Below are positions 44,938-54,025 of a stretch of DNA of 64,000 nt, in pieces. The stretch spans positions 1,240,001 to 1,304,000 of the forward strand of contig NZ_BNJG01000001.1 in the NCBI RefSeq assembly GCF_016587375.1, given 5' to 3'. The DNA comes from Ktedonobacter robiniae (GTDB lineage: Bacteria > Chloroflexota > Ktedonobacteria > Ktedonobacterales > Ktedonobacteraceae). The translations under genes and the position numbers were made by a program. The notes under the pieces were generated by a model. That model had not been told where the DNA came from and made no database searches. It saw nothing but the letters and a program-made list of their open reading frames with translations. The number at the start of each line of letters is the position of its first letter. The first letter of the stretch is position 1.

Positions 44938-45085
44938 CATGTCACCTGTCGCGCTGGAGGGCAGACGTCAAACGGGTCCTATTCGTACGCCAACCTCTTT
45001 TTCGCTCTACGGCACGCGTAAGGTAAACGCACTATCCATGCGGCATCCTCGCGGTGCCTCCCTTACCCGTGGCCGCTTACGGGTC

Positions 45086-45114
45086 TTGACACCCTTTCAA
45101 GGCTTGTCTATAAT
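45086..45114 (+). promoter_or_regulatory. Consensus promoter of the DUF177-rpmF-fabD run
   Basis: TTGACA (45086-45091), 17-base spacer, TATAAT (45109-45114). Both boxes are perfect matches. The leader to the first ATG is about 130 bases. Confidence 0.85.
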
Positions 45115-45251
45115 GAGCAAGCGCCAGCAAAGAGCAAGAACTTTTCACTTTGCGCCATATCGCTATTTTCAGTATGCATTTTTACTGAGAGGAGATATCC
45201 TGATGATGTCTCACACAAGGGTTCAACTTTCTAGTGGAAAGGGAACAAGGA

Positions 45252-45779
45252 ATGATCTTTAATGTGGCGCAACTTTTGAAATCGCTCGTCGGTACCAGCC
45301 TTGAGTCCGACTTTAGCGAAGATGATATTCAGCTTGACGAAGATCTCAAGGTCATCGGTCCTATCGCAGGTCACGCTCGTATGCGTCACATCAACCAGGG
45401 AATTCTGGTGGACGGCTGGGTAGACCTTACCGTTGAACTAGAGTGCACACGCTGCCTCAAGCATTTCGAGCAGCCTCAGCATGTAGACTTTGAAGAGCGG
45501 TTTTATCCAACCGTCGATGTGGTAACTGGTATTCCTGTCGAGCCTGTAGACGCGGAAGATGCCTTCCCTATCGACGATCACCACCTGGTTGACCTTACCG
45601 AGGCAATTCGCCAGCAGGTCCTGCTCGCGATACCCATTGTGACACTCTGCCGCGAAGATTGCGCCGGGCTGTGTGCGCAATGCGGGAAGGATCTCAATGA
45701 GGGTCCTTGTGAATGCCAACCAGAGCCAGACGCACGTTTCAGCGTCCTCAAGACACTTTTGCAGCAGGACAATTCATAA
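45252..45779 (+). CDS. DUF177 (YceD-like) protein
   Basis: About 175 residues from ATG 45252 (AAAGGG upstream; a GTG six codons earlier is less likely). It has the family core LECTRCLKHFEQP and the C-terminal zinc-like cluster CREDCAGLCAQCGKDLN. YceD homologues are regularly encoded next to rpmF, as here, and are implicated in 23S rRNA accumulation in plants and bacteria. Driven by the consensus promoter at 45086. Confidence 0.85.
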   Translation: MIFNVAQLLKSLVGTSLESDFSEDDIQLDEDLKVIGPIAGHARMRHINQGILVDGWVDLTVELECTRCLKHFEQPQHVDFEERFYPTVDVVTGIPVEPVDAEDAFPIDDHHLVDLTEAIRQQVLLAIPIVTLCREDCAGLCAQCGKDLNEGPCECQPEPDARFSVLKTLLQQDNS

Positions 45780-45827
45780 GCACATGTCACCCAGATTTTC
45801 AACGGGTGGAAGAGGAGAACAATTACC

Positions 45828-46016
45828 ATGGGAGCACTTCCAAAGCAGCGTACCTCACGCGCTCGTCAGGGTGAGCGCCGGGCACATCATCACCTGAAAT
45901 TACCACAACTGGTGGCCTGCCCTCAGTGCAAAACACCACGTCTTTCGCACCATGCCTGCCCCAATTGTGGCACCTATCGTGGCCGCCAGGTGTTTCTTCC
46001 TAAGGCCAGCAAGTAA
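45828..46016 (+). CDS. rpmF: Ribosomal protein L32
   Basis: 62 residues with the L32 hallmark GALPKQRTSRARQGERRAHH and a CPQC-x8-HHACPNCG zinc ribbon (CxxC ... CxxC). Component of the large ribosomal subunit. In operon with DUF177 (48-base gap) and fabD (about 77-base gap). Confidence 0.96.
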   Translation: MGALPKQRTSRARQGERRAHHHLKLPQLVACPQCKTPRLSHHACPNCGTYRGRQVFLPKASK

Positions 46017-46093
46017 TGACAAGCAAGCGGCAATGTAACGCTTCTTCGTGAAGTCTCTTACATACGCCGCTTCTTTTTTTGAGAGTGATAAGC

Positions 46094-47122
46094 ATGACGA
46101 CCAGAGTCGCCTTTCTTTTTCCAGGGCAGGGAAGTCAGGCTGTTGGCATGGGAGCCGATATCTTCGCGTCCTCTCCCGCGGCCCAGAGAGTCTTTGCCGC
46201 CGCCGATGACGCCCTCGGGTTCTCACTAAGCGATCTCTGCTTCAACGGCCCAGAAACCACCCTGCGTGATACCATTAACGCTCAGCCCGCTATTGTGACC
46301 GTCAGCCTCGCGTACCTTGCCGCACTCCAAGAAGCCCTCTCCCCTGGCGAGCCTTCTTCCTGGTCTACGCCCCTCACACCCGCCTTTGTCGCGGGCCATA
46401 GTGTGGGCGAATGGAGCGCGCTGCCTGTCGCGGGCGCACTCGATCTCAAAGAGACCATCCTGGCCGTGCGCGAACGGGGCCGCCTGATGGAGCATGAAGG
46501 CACGGTCTGCCCCGGGGGCATGTCCGCCGTCATCGCCATGGACGAAGAGCCACTGCGCCAGGTCTGCCAGGAAGCAACTGAGCAGGCACTCGCGGAGCTA
46601 GCGGGGGCTACGACCCATCCCGGTCAGGGACGCGTCATTATCGCCAATTATAACGCTCCCGGCCAGATCGTAATCTCTGGTGAGAAGCGGGCGCTTGAGC
46701 TGGCGGGAGAACTGGCGAAGGCGCGTGGCGCCAAGCGCGTGATTCCTCTCGCGGTCAGCGGTGCCTTCCACTCACCCGTGATGGAGCCAGCCGCACAAGG
46801 CCTGGCGAAAACACTGGCAGAGCTTGAGCTTCGTGAGGCTGTGCTTCCCATCATCGCCAATATCGATGGCGCGCCGCTCACCGACCCCTCGCGTTTGCGC
46901 CAGGAGCTTGCCCAACAGGTGGCATCCTCCGTACAGTGGGTCAAGACCATCCAGTACCTGGTAGAGGCTGGCGTCAACATCTTTATCGAGATTGGTCCTG
47001 GCCAGGCCCTTGCGGGCATGGTCAAGCGCATCGCGAAGGGCGTCACGATTATGAACGTTGGCAACGCCAGCGAGGTCGCAAAGGCCGCAGCCCAGCTACG
47101 CGAACAGGATGTTTTGGCGTAG
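46094..47122 (+). CDS. fabD: Malonyl-CoA:ACP transacylase
   Basis: About 342 residues from ATG 46094. N-terminal FLFPGQGSQAVGMG, nucleophile motif AGHSVGEWSAL (active Ser), and VSGAFHSPVM with the catalytic His. An insert around residue 90-100 (SPGEPSSWSTPLTP) makes it slightly longer than usual. It loads malonyl groups on acyl carrier protein, whose gene acpP lies 1.1 kb downstream. In an operon with rpmF. Confidence 0.95.
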   Translation: MTTRVAFLFPGQGSQAVGMGADIFASSPAAQRVFAAADDALGFSLSDLCFNGPETTLRDTINAQPAIVTVSLAYLAALQEALSPGEPSSWSTPLTPAFVAGHSVGEWSALPVAGALDLKETILAVRERGRLMEHEGTVCPGGMSAVIAMDEEPLRQVCQEATEQALAELAGATTHPGQGRVIIANYNAPGQIVISGEKRALELAGELAKARGAKRVIPLAVSGAFHSPVMEPAAQGLAKTLAELELREAVLPIIANIDGAPLTDPSRLRQELAQQVASSVQWVKTIQYLVEAGVNIFIEIGPGQALAGMVKRIAKGVTIMNVGNASEVAKAAAQLREQDVLA

Positions 47123-47237
47123 CTGCTTGCTTGTGTGAGCATATAGACAGGCTCTCCGTCTGAAGAGTCGGAGACCTGTCCAAAACCAGTATTGAAGTCC
47201 TCCTACTATGGACGGGCACACCATTTGGGATATATAC

Positions 47238-47266
47238 TTGACATAGCTCGCAAAAGGGCCTATCTT
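47238..47266 (+). promoter_or_regulatory. Promoter of the asp23-nusB-acpP run
   Basis: TTGACA (47238-47243), 17-base spacer, TATCTT (47261-47266). The remainder of the 300-base gap to 47430 holds no gene that I can see. Confidence 0.6.
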
Positions 47267-47429
47267 TGGATTTAGATAATTTGCAATAGCGCCTGAATGC
47301 TCAACTACGATAGCGACAGATATACCGTAGTCATTTGTCAAATAAGTCGCTCGCTCCTTAACACTGGAAGGTTGCGATCTTACTTACCCATTTCATCTGG
47401 TGTGGCACTCACAGAGAAGAGAGGTTAAG

Positions 47430-47786
47430 ATGGCAAGCGCCTATCAAAGTATTGGCTCCGTTCGCGTGGCCAAACAGGTACTTTCGACTATCGTAACGCA
47501 TAGCGCGTTGCAGATTCCAGGTGTAATCGGTATGGCCAATACATCACCCACAGTGGCGATGCGTAACCAGTGGTCTCGCCTCCTCAAACACGACATTCCT
47601 CCTCAGGGGGTCGGGTTAACAGTGAGGGAGAACACCGTCTCGGCCGATTTATACTTGATCGTTGATGCAGATGTCGATATCGTCTCAATCGGCTCTGCCG
47701 TACAGGATGAGGTTGCCTCTGCGCTCGAAGATATGGTCGGGATGCAGGTGCAAGAAGTCAACATCTACATTTATGACATTGCATAA
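47430..47786 (+). CDS. Asp23/Gls24 family envelope stress protein
   Basis: 118 residues from ATG 47430 (GAGAGG upstream). The Asp23 fold is recognisable: SIGSVRVAKQVLSTIVTHSALQIPGVIG (in pieces), VGLTVRENTVSADLYLIVDADVDI and a final VQEVNIYIYDIA. Asp23 proteins are small, abundant membrane-associated factors linked to envelope stress. Linked to nusB, as in many Gram-positives, so probably an operon. Confidence 0.87.
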   Translation: MASAYQSIGSVRVAKQVLSTIVTHSALQIPGVIGMANTSPTVAMRNQWSRLLKHDIPPQGVGLTVRENTVSADLYLIVDADVDIVSIGSAVQDEVASALEDMVGMQVQEVNIYIYDIA

Positions 47787-47818
47787 CACGTCATTAGTTT
47801 GACATTTTTGAGGATACT

Positions 47819-48262
47819 ATGCCAGGGATACGCAGGCAAGCGCGCATGGTCGCACTGCAAACACTCTATGAATACGACATGGTCCATCATGATCCCCTTG
47901 AGATCTTGCAGCGGCACGCTGAAGAGCGTAATCTCCATGCCAAAGTGGTAGAATACGCGCAAGAGCTGGCCGAGGGTGTCTGCAAGCACCTGGCTGATAT
48001 CGACGCGCATATCCAGAGTGCCGCTCGCGAATGGCCACTGCAACAGATGGCTCGTGTCGATAAAAATATCCTGAGACTTGCAATCTACGAGATTCTGTTT
48101 AATAATACTGTACCAGCCAAGGCTGCTATCAATGAGGCTGTGGAACTTGCCAAGCTCTTCGGCAGTGACACCTCGAGCCGCTTCATTAATGGCGTCCTGG
48201 GTACTATATTTAATCGGGCTCAACAACAGCCCACCCCAAAAGCGGAAAGCGAGGTGAAATAA
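47819..48262 (+). CDS. nusB: Transcription antitermination protein NusB
   Basis: 147 residues, all-helical NusB fold: [63 protein letters not shown]. It works with NusE/S10 on boxA RNA to promote rRNA antitermination. GAGG before the ATG; the stop overlaps the acpP ATG (TAATG). Confidence 0.95.
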   Translation: MPGIRRQARMVALQTLYEYDMVHHDPLEILQRHAEERNLHAKVVEYAQELAEGVCKHLADIDAHIQSAAREWPLQQMARVDKNILRLAIYEILFNNTVPAKAAINEAVELAKLFGSDTSSRFINGVLGTIFNRAQQQPTPKAESEVK

Positions 48263-48498
48263 TGCCAACTATTCATGATAGGCTGAAAAAAATTATCGTC
48301 GACCAGCTTGGTGTCGACGAGAGCGAGGTCGTTTCTAGCGCGTCTTTCGTTGAAGATCTCAACGCCGATTCGCTGGACCTCGTCGAACTCATCATGTCCC
48401 TTGAGGAAGAGTTCAAAGTTCAGATCTCCGATGAGGACGCCGAGAAAATCACGACCGTGCAAGAGGCCGAGGATTATATCGAAGAGCACCTGCGGTAA
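48262..48498 (+). CDS. acpP: Acyl carrier protein
   Basis: 78 residues, acidic, four-helix ACP. Phosphopantetheine attachment Ser in [12 protein letters not shown] near residue 37. Shuttles acyl chains in type II fatty acid synthesis. Overlaps nusB by one base, so it is translationally coupled. A 24-bp palindrome follows. Confidence 0.96.
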   Translation: MPTIHDRLKKIIVDQLGVDESEVVSSASFVEDLNADSLDLVELIMSLEEEFKVQISDEDAEKITTVQEAEDYIEEHLR

Positions 48499-48522
48499 TT
48501 TTTTTCTTCCTACGGACTCATG

Positions 48523-48546
48523 ACAGGGTGGCCTAGGCCACCCTGT
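48523..48546 (+). terminator. Perfect palindrome after acpP
   Basis: ACAGGGTGGCCTAGGCCACC with the rest of a 12-bp arm pair; a T run precedes it and none follows. The rest of 48499-48807 is AT-rich without a visible gene and probably holds the sigma-factor promoter. Confidence 0.6.
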
Positions 48547-48807
48547 AACTTCCCTCACTCCCCTTCAGACAAACTGTATACTTTCCACACACTCCCCCTT
48601 TGCGAGATCCCATATATTTGCTACTATTTCTTTGTAAGACTAAGACATAATAATATTTTTTTCAAAAAAGAAATTCGTTGTCACACTTTCACATGCTCGT
48701 GCATCTGAGTAATAGAGAGACGTGTAAACCTGGCAATAGTTCAGATACACGGCTCCCGGTAAGAAACGTTTCTTTGCTATCGTCCATTTGTTGAGAGAGT
48801 TATCTGT

Positions 48808-49551
48808 GTGGATACGACGCCTACCGCCAAGGCTATAGAAGCGCTTATTCATGAGTACAGCGCCCTGGTCTTTCATACCATCTATGGCATGACCAATGAT
48901 TGGGAGGAGAGCCAGGACCTGACCCAGGACACCTTTCACCAGGCTCTGCGTGGGATAGATGCCGCTCGCCGCGCGAGTGGAGACCACTTCCAACCTAAAG
49001 CCTGGCTCCTGCGTATTGCGCTGAATACGGTTCGCATGCACTATCGCCGCCGCAAGATATTAAGCTTTGTCCCCTTTTCGCGTATGCTCGAAGGGCGCCA
49101 GGCAGAGACGGCAAGTAGCGAAACGATCAGCGAGCAGGCCGCGCCTCTTCAGCCTTCAGGACTGGGAACGCACGCATCTGATGATCCGGCTGACATCATC
49201 GCCGAGCGCGACGCCGTACAGCGCGTCCTGGCCCGCCTGGCAGAGCCTCTACGAGTCTGCCTGCTGCTCTCTATCGTTGGCGGCCTGACCACCGCCCAGA
49301 TCGCCGATCTGCTTGAACTAAAAGAGCCAGCCGTACGCCAGCGCCTCGCCCGCGCACGCAAGCAGTTTCAACAGCTCTACACCTATGAAAGCGATGAGAA
49401 ACTTGTGGAGGCGCCTGGTGCTTCAGAGCCAATCACAACCAGCGCCGTCTCCACTGACAGAGAGAACATAGGACCGTCTACGCAAGCACATAAGCCCTAC
49501 CATCTCTCGCTCAACGCCCAACCTGCGACACATCGGAGTAGCTATGCATAA
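48808..49551 (+). CDS. ECF-type RNA polymerase sigma factor
   Basis: 247 residues, GTG start. Sigma-70 region 2 (LVFHTIYGMTNDWEESQDLTQDTFHQAL, in pieces, WLLRIALNTVRMHYRRRK) and region 4 (RLAEPLRVCLLLSIVGGLTTAQIADLLELKEPAVRQRLARARKQF, in pieces). The linker between them is long (about 60 residues) and the C-terminal tail has about 45 extra residues. It directs RNA polymerase to stress promoters. The following small membrane-type gene overlaps it by 8 bases and could be its anti-sigma factor. Confidence 0.87.
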   Translation: MDTTPTAKAIEALIHEYSALVFHTIYGMTNDWEESQDLTQDTFHQALRGIDAARRASGDHFQPKAWLLRIALNTVRMHYRRRKILSFVPFSRMLEGRQAETASSETISEQAAPLQPSGLGTHASDDPADIIAERDAVQRVLARLAEPLRVCLLLSIVGGLTTAQIADLLELKEPAVRQRLARARKQFQQLYTYESDEKLVEAPGASEPITTSAVSTDRENIGPSTQAHKPYHLSLNAQPATHRSSYA

Positions 49552-49837
49552 CGATACCGCAGAAACACTGCTGCTACGCCACTATGGTCCAACAGCGCCC
49601 AGGCCCTCAGACCTTGAGCAACGCCTGGTACATGCACTGCACCAGGAGAAGGTACAAGAACCGGCGCTCTTACCAACACGCCAGGCGCGCCTGATGACGC
49701 GTCGCCAGATCCTGCGTGCCGTAACCTTTAGCTCCGCCAGCGCGGGCCTCATAGGCCTGGCACTGGAAGGCGTTCAGCAACTTGACACGAGGTTCTTCGG
49801 TCACGATGCGACGACGCAACCACGGACGGCCTACTAG
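49544..49837 (+). CDS. Small protein with a twin-arginine-like membrane segment
   Basis: 97 residues overlapping the sigma-factor gene by 8 bases. The soluble N-terminal half ends in LMTRRQILRAVTFSSASAGLIGLALEG, with an R-R-x-[IL]-L start and a hydrophobic stretch as in Tat signals or a signal anchor, then 25 polar residues. Two readings fit: a minimal anti-sigma factor with one span, or a Tat-dependent anchored protein, the latter suggested by tatA and tatC immediately downstream. No zinc anti-sigma motif is seen. Confidence 0.6.
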   Translation: MHNDTAETLLLRHYGPTAPRPSDLEQRLVHALHQEKVQEPALLPTRQARLMTRRQILRAVTFSSASAGLIGLALEGVQQLDTRFFGHDATTQPRTAY

Positions 49838-50000
49838 CCTCCACAGGCTGGTCTCGCTCCTAGCGCGTCATTACAGATAAGACCTTACGCTTGTTACTGT
49901 ACGCTCAAATCTTGTATGAGATTTGAGCCTGAGCATACAATCAGTTGCATTCAGTTGTATTTTTCGCGTTACCATCTTAGTCCAGAAAGGATCTACCATC

Positions 50001-50297
50001 ATGCCATTTGGAGTACATCCACTTACACTAGTTATCGTCGTCGTCATCGCCCTCCTGGTCTTCGGCCCTAAGCGCCTTCCCGAGATGGGTTCCGCTATCG
50101 GTAAGAGCATTCAGGAGTTCAAGAAGGGCATGAGCGAAATTGGCGCTCCCAAAGAAGAGAAGGAAGAGGTCAAACCCGTCGAGTCGAAGGGCGTTGATGC
50201 CATGGACATCGAGGCGCTTGAGCGTGAGATTGCCGCACGTAAAGCTGCTTTGAACGCCCAGGAGGCCGCAAGCCACTCAGTCGATGCCGAGGTTTAA
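50001..50297 (+). CDS. tatA: Sec-independent translocase subunit TatA
   Basis: 98 residues from ATG 50001 (AAAGGA upstream). One N-terminal span (HPLTLVIVVVIALLVFGPKRLPE), the FGP hinge, the amphipathic helix MGSAIGKSIQEFKKGM and an acidic tail. Forms the pore of the twin-arginine export system for folded proteins. tatC follows after 43 bases. Confidence 0.93.
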   Translation: MPFGVHPLTLVIVVVIALLVFGPKRLPEMGSAIGKSIQEFKKGMSEIGAPKEEKEEVKPVESKGVDAMDIEALEREIAARKAALNAQEAASHSVDAEV

Positions 50298-50340
50298 ATC
50301 AACGAATGTCGTCCGCTAAAAAACCTGCCTGGGAGTGTAC

Positions 50341-51144
50341 ATGGCAACTAGCAATCTAGACCAGCAGGAACGTAAACTATCCACATACGTGAGCGAAGCC
50401 ACGGAAGATGTGGAGGATGAGCTGGCGGAATCGGCCATGACCCTGATCGAGCACCTGGAGGAGCTGCGTAAGCGCATCTTCAAGTGCCTGATCTTCGTCG
50501 TGATCTTTACAATCGTCGCCTTCGTCTTCCGTGTGCAGATTATGAGCTTTCTCTCTGCGCCGCTGCCAAAGTCATCTGATGCGCTTACCAGTGGCAAGAT
50601 CGTCGTGACTGGTATCGCCGAAGGCTTTACCATCACGCTGCTCATTTCGCTCGCAGTAGGAATCCTGCTCTCAATCCCGGTTATTCTCTACCAAACCTGG
50701 GCCTTTATCGCGCCTGGACTCTATAAGCATGAGAAGAAGCACGCGGTACCTTTCATCGTCATCGGAATTGTGCTCTTCGCCATTGGCATTACGTTGGGGT
50801 ACATCACCATCCGTTATCCCCTGGAGTTCCTGGTTCAGTTCTCGTCGGGCATGTTTACCGAACTGGTTACAGCAAATAGTTACTTTACCTTTATCACGTA
50901 CTTTATGCTGGCCTTTGGTATCGTTTTCGAGATCCCGCTCGTGCTGACCTTTATGGCCCTGGTAGGTATCGTAGACTCGAACATGTTGAAGAAGCGACGC
51001 TCTACCGCTCATGTAGGGATGTGGATCGCTGCCTGTTTTATTACACCCGGCGCCGATGTCTATAGCCCGATCATTCTAGGTGTGGCGATGTCCTTCCTCT
51101 ATGAATTGTCTATCATCTTCATTCGCGTCTTCGCTAAAAAATAA
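50341..51144 (+). CDS. tatC: Sec-independent translocase subunit TatC
   Basis: 267 residues from ATG 50341 (GGGAG upstream). A 30-residue acidic N-terminus precedes the TatC signature LIEHLEELRKRIF. Six spans follow, with WAFIAPGLYKHEKK and FEIPLVLTFMALVGIV. It binds the RR signal peptide. With tatA it makes a minimal two-gene Tat system; no tatB is visible. Confidence 0.95.
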   Translation: MATSNLDQQERKLSTYVSEATEDVEDELAESAMTLIEHLEELRKRIFKCLIFVVIFTIVAFVFRVQIMSFLSAPLPKSSDALTSGKIVVTGIAEGFTITLLISLAVGILLSIPVILYQTWAFIAPGLYKHEKKHAVPFIVIGIVLFAIGITLGYITIRYPLEFLVQFSSGMFTELVTANSYFTFITYFMLAFGIVFEIPLVLTFMALVGIVDSNMLKKRRSTAHVGMWIAACFITPGADVYSPIILGVAMSFLYELSIIFIRVFAKK

Positions 51145-51148
51145 GAGG

Positions 51149-51189
51149 GTAAACAACAAGGGCGCCTGATCAGCGCCCTTGTTGTTTAC
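51149..51189. terminator. Bidirectional terminator after tatC
   Basis: 17-bp perfect stem GTAAACAACAAGGGCGC / GCGCCCTTGTTGTTTAC between convergent genes; the MFS stop codon is in the stem. Confidence 0.75.
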
Positions 51190-52586
51190 TTGACCAGAAC
51201 TTCTTCTCGCCGATCCTGCTCGCTCACATCAATCAGCAGGCGCTCACCAACCCCGCGCCCAAAGCGTCCCCAGAGTATGAGAACAGAGACAGTATAGAGT
51301 ACTATTGCTATAAGAAATACCGGGCGGTAGCCACTGCGTGCGATTAAGAAGCCTCCAACAGGCGTCGCCAGGGCATTCGCGATATAGAAGGCCGCCTGGT
51401 AGATGCTGTTGGCAACTCCACGCCGCCTATGGGGAACGGCCTCCATTGAGAAGGCCTGGAAGACACCATTGCCCATATCCATCAAACCCTGGCGCAACAA
51501 GTAGAGCGGGGCAATCAAGGGGAGAAAGATCACAAGGCTGATCACGAGTAAAACGGGGAGGCTAGCGAGGCGTGTAGCAACCACAGTATTGACACGGCCG
51601 ATCCGCAGCACCAGGAGAGGCGCGACCAGGGTAAGCACGGCATTGAGTGCGTTCGCTCCACCATCGATGGTGCCAAAGAGCGCAGGCGAGGCACCTAGGA
51701 AATGGACAAAATAGAGATTGAAATAGGGGATAAAAAGGCCTGCTCCAAAACCAATCAGCGTCTGCACCAGCACCAGTACAATCAGAGGGCTATGTAACAA
51801 GCCTCGTATATCGCTCTCACGCCAGCGCTGGAGCGTTTGCTTCACCTGGCTGACCATCAATAGCTTATGCCTCTTTTCAGGGGGGTTCAGACGCGTTATA
51901 GCGTCTTTTCGCTCAGACACACGAGTTGGGCGATCATTGCTCAGCAGGAAAAGGGGGATAAAGCTTGGGACGGCAATGAGACCAGCAAAGAGGAGTGAGA
52001 GTTGATAGGCGCGTGCCTCTGGTTGGTGTGCCAGGATGGCCGCTAGCCACGCGGGCCAGGTTCCCATCAGCCAGGTACTGGTGCGCAGCCAGACCGGGAG
52101 TACGCCTCCCAGCAGCTCACCCAGCACGGTCATAATCAGGGTCACAACAATCGTAAAGCTGAAGAGCAGGGAGCGCTCGGAGCTTGAACTATTCTGTGTC
52201 AGGAAAGGCGCGTTGACAACCAGGATAAAGGCGCCCGCTACACCCGCGATAAAGCCACTACACAGCAAGAATGGCGGTTGGCGCAACAGAAACTGTCCCG
52301 TCCCCGCCACGCCCACCGCAACACTGGCCCAGATCAGGATGGCCTTACTTCCAAATCGATCAATACAGAGGCCGGCGGGGAAGATAGCCAGGCCTGCTCC
52401 CACCGTCGTCATAAACAATACCAGTCCCACAAAATCAGTTTTATAGCCGAGTGAGACCAGGTAGAGATTATAGAGAACCTGGATAATGCCGAGCGTCATA
52501 CCACTCAAGGCGTTGCTAATCAGGTACAGGCGCGCGTTGCGCTGAAAGCGACCAAACTGCCGCAGGTACTCAACGAGTAGTGACAT
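51186..52586 (-). CDS. MFS transporter
   Basis: About 466 residues from ATG 52586, which overlaps the upstream gene by 17 bases; a start 15 codons earlier lies deeper in that gene. Twelve spans, with ARLYLISNALSGMTLGIIQVLYNLYL in pieces and an FPAGLCIDRFGSKAIL motif A loop. The C-terminal half has VVATRLASLPVLL and RRGVANSIYQAAFY. The central cytosolic loop is long and basic. Substrate unknown. It is the last gene of a three-gene minus-strand operon. Confidence 0.85.
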   Translation of the reverse strand: MSLLVEYLRQFGRFQRNARLYLISNALSGMTLGIIQVLYNLYLVSLGYKTDFVGLVLFMTTVGAGLAIFPAGLCIDRFGSKAILIWASVAVGVAGTGQFLLRQPPFLLCSGFIAGVAGAFILVVNAPFLTQNSSSSERSLLFSFTIVVTLIMTVLGELLGGVLPVWLRTSTWLMGTWPAWLAAILAHQPEARAYQLSLLFAGLIAVPSFIPLFLLSNDRPTRVSERKDAITRLNPPEKRHKLLMVSQVKQTLQRWRESDIRGLLHSPLIVLVLVQTLIGFGAGLFIPYFNLYFVHFLGASPALFGTIDGGANALNAVLTLVAPLLVLRIGRVNTVVATRLASLPVLLVISLVIFLPLIAPLYLLRQGLMDMGNGVFQAFSMEAVPHRRRGVANSIYQAAFYIANALATPVGGFLIARSGYRPVFLIAIVLYTVSVLILWGRFGRGVGERLLIDVSEQDRREEVLVK

Positions 52587-53160
52587 TACGCAGTTGTTGT
52601 GCCTCCATACGTTGACGCGCTCCCTCGCCATTGCTTGCCTCGATTGGAACTTCAGGTGCCTGCTCTTCCATCAATATACGATAGCCGGGACTCTTAAACT
52701 CCAGGCCAGCCGCATCGAGACGAGCCTCCTCCTTGGCAAGCGTCTCGCGTCGCATCAGGCCGGGAAGGAAGAAGGCCTTCAAGATGGTCTGTGCCTGCAC
52801 GGTACGCGCACGTGCCTCGATGAGGCCCTTCGCTGCTTTATCGGCAAGCTGTACCGTCTTTGTGTCGATCTTCTGCACACCCACGGGAACCTTCGCTACC
52901 GTACGCGCAAGCGCGCTCTCGTTCTCGTCAGGCGGCAAGCCCTGCCTGGCGCGCATGGTCGCCTGGTTGACACTCTCTACTTCCGGGCGCACCTTCTGTA
53001 CCACGTTCACCTTCTCGCGCAGCAAGCTTAGTCCCCAAGCCATAGCAAAGTTCAAAGCCACTGAGACGATAATGAATACAAAGGCAAACAGGCAGATGAT
53101 GATGGCCGCGATGCGTCCCCCCATCTCCAGGATAGGATTGACTCCAAGGACTAGAAACAT
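52570..53160 (-). CDS. Membrane protein of unknown function
   Basis: 196 residues. One or two spans at the N-terminus (IAAIIICLFAFVFIIVSVALNFAMAW, in pieces), then a charged, Ala/Thr-rich region that could form a coiled coil (VQKVRPEVESVNQATMRARQ) and a soluble tail. No family recognised. Its ATG overlaps the upstream gene's stop (TAATG), and its end overlaps the MFS gene, so the three are one operon. It resembles DUF948-like helper proteins, as does its neighbour. Confidence 0.65.
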   Translation of the reverse strand: MFLVLGVNPILEMGGRIAAIIICLFAFVFIIVSVALNFAMAWGLSLLREKVNVVQKVRPEVESVNQATMRARQGLPPDENESALARTVAKVPVGVQKIDTKTVQLADKAAKGLIEARARTVQAQTILKAFFLPGLMRRETLAKEEARLDAAGLEFKSPGYRILMEEQAPEVPIEASNGEGARQRMEAQQLRNVTTR

Positions 53161-53642
53161 TAGTCACCTCCAGCGCTCGCCTGCATAGCCTCCCGCTGCT
53201 GGTTCAGGCGCTCTTCGTATTTACTTCGCTTGCTCCCTTTACCAAAGAACACTTTGACCATCTCACCCGCGGCAACTGCGCCCGCGGCCGCGCGCACACT
53301 AGGTGCGACAACCAGATCGCTGGCCAGATTCGAGACAGTCCCAACGACCGAGGCCGTATGTCCGGCAGTTTTGGCTGTGTCCTGTACAATGCTAACGGTC
53401 TCTTGTAGAGAAGAGACGAGCGGTTTAGCCTCGTCACGTATTGTTTTGATCGTTCCAATGAGTGAGAAGACCGAGTAGATCTGCATGAACGTCGCGAACA
53501 CCAGGAACGCGGCCAGAATCATCAGGATAATGTAAAGCGCCTCTAACAGCCACCCAAAATAGGCCGCCGCAATAATAAACAAGATGATTGCCACAAGTAT
53601 TACGACGCCCACGATGAGCACAGTCTTTATTGCACCCCGCAT
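53160..53642 (-). CDS. Membrane protein with helical cytosolic tail (DUF948-like)
   Basis: 160 residues. Two hydrophobic spans (VLIVGVVILVAIILFIIAAAYF and ALYIILMILAAFLVFATFMQIY), followed by an amphipathic helix (TIKTIRDEAKPLVSSLQETV, DTAKTAGHTASVVGTVSN) like DUF948 proteins and ending in a basic segment. GGGAGG six bases before the ATG. First gene of a three-gene operon. Function unknown. Confidence 0.68.
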   Translation of the reverse strand: MRGAIKTVLIVGVVILVAIILFIIAAAYFGWLLEALYIILMILAAFLVFATFMQIYSVFSLIGTIKTIRDEAKPLVSSLQETVSIVQDTAKTAGHTASVVGTVSNLASDLVVAPSVRAAAGAVAAGEMVKVFFGKGSKRSKYEERLNQQREAMQASAGGD

Positions 53643-54025
53643 AGTGGCCTCCCATAAAAATCTTCAGTAGTTCTTTTTCATTATAACGCACGAACTGAAC
53701 GTGTTTAAACGCGAGTTATCGATCACAATCGGGGCAATAGCTTTTACTACCTATCAGGATTGCCCCTGGACAAAAATACTCCTACCCTTATATACGCACA
53801 GGATGCCATTCGCGTCTACAATTTCGCCATCTTCTTCATGCACCCACCATTAATCTCTACCTTTTGGCGTATCTTTTTACCATACTCATCCGTACTAGAG
53901 ACGAGAGGGTTTAACTCCTCAATTTCATCACATTCTCGGCGCGTCCGGCGCTAATATATCATTCTTGACAAACTCTTTAGGCGCAAGGCGCGCCCTTGCA
54001 AAACCTGGAGGAGGTTCTATAAAAC
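53643..54025. other. Divergent gap with one hairpin
   Basis: About 380 bases. An 8-bp inverted repeat GGGGCAAT (53731-53738) / ATTGCCCC (53759-53766) lies between the divergent genes. Promoters are expected, but I could not define them. No gene supported. Confidence 0.4.

Noticed and set aside
44849..45262. 137-codon frame between the coiled-coil gene and DUF177
   Set aside because: It overlaps both neighbours in other frames and covers a perfect promoter at 45086-45114.
53760..53954. 64-codon open frame in the gap before the small membrane protein
   Set aside because: No ribosome site, no recognisable features, and it overlaps a hairpin; treated as chance.
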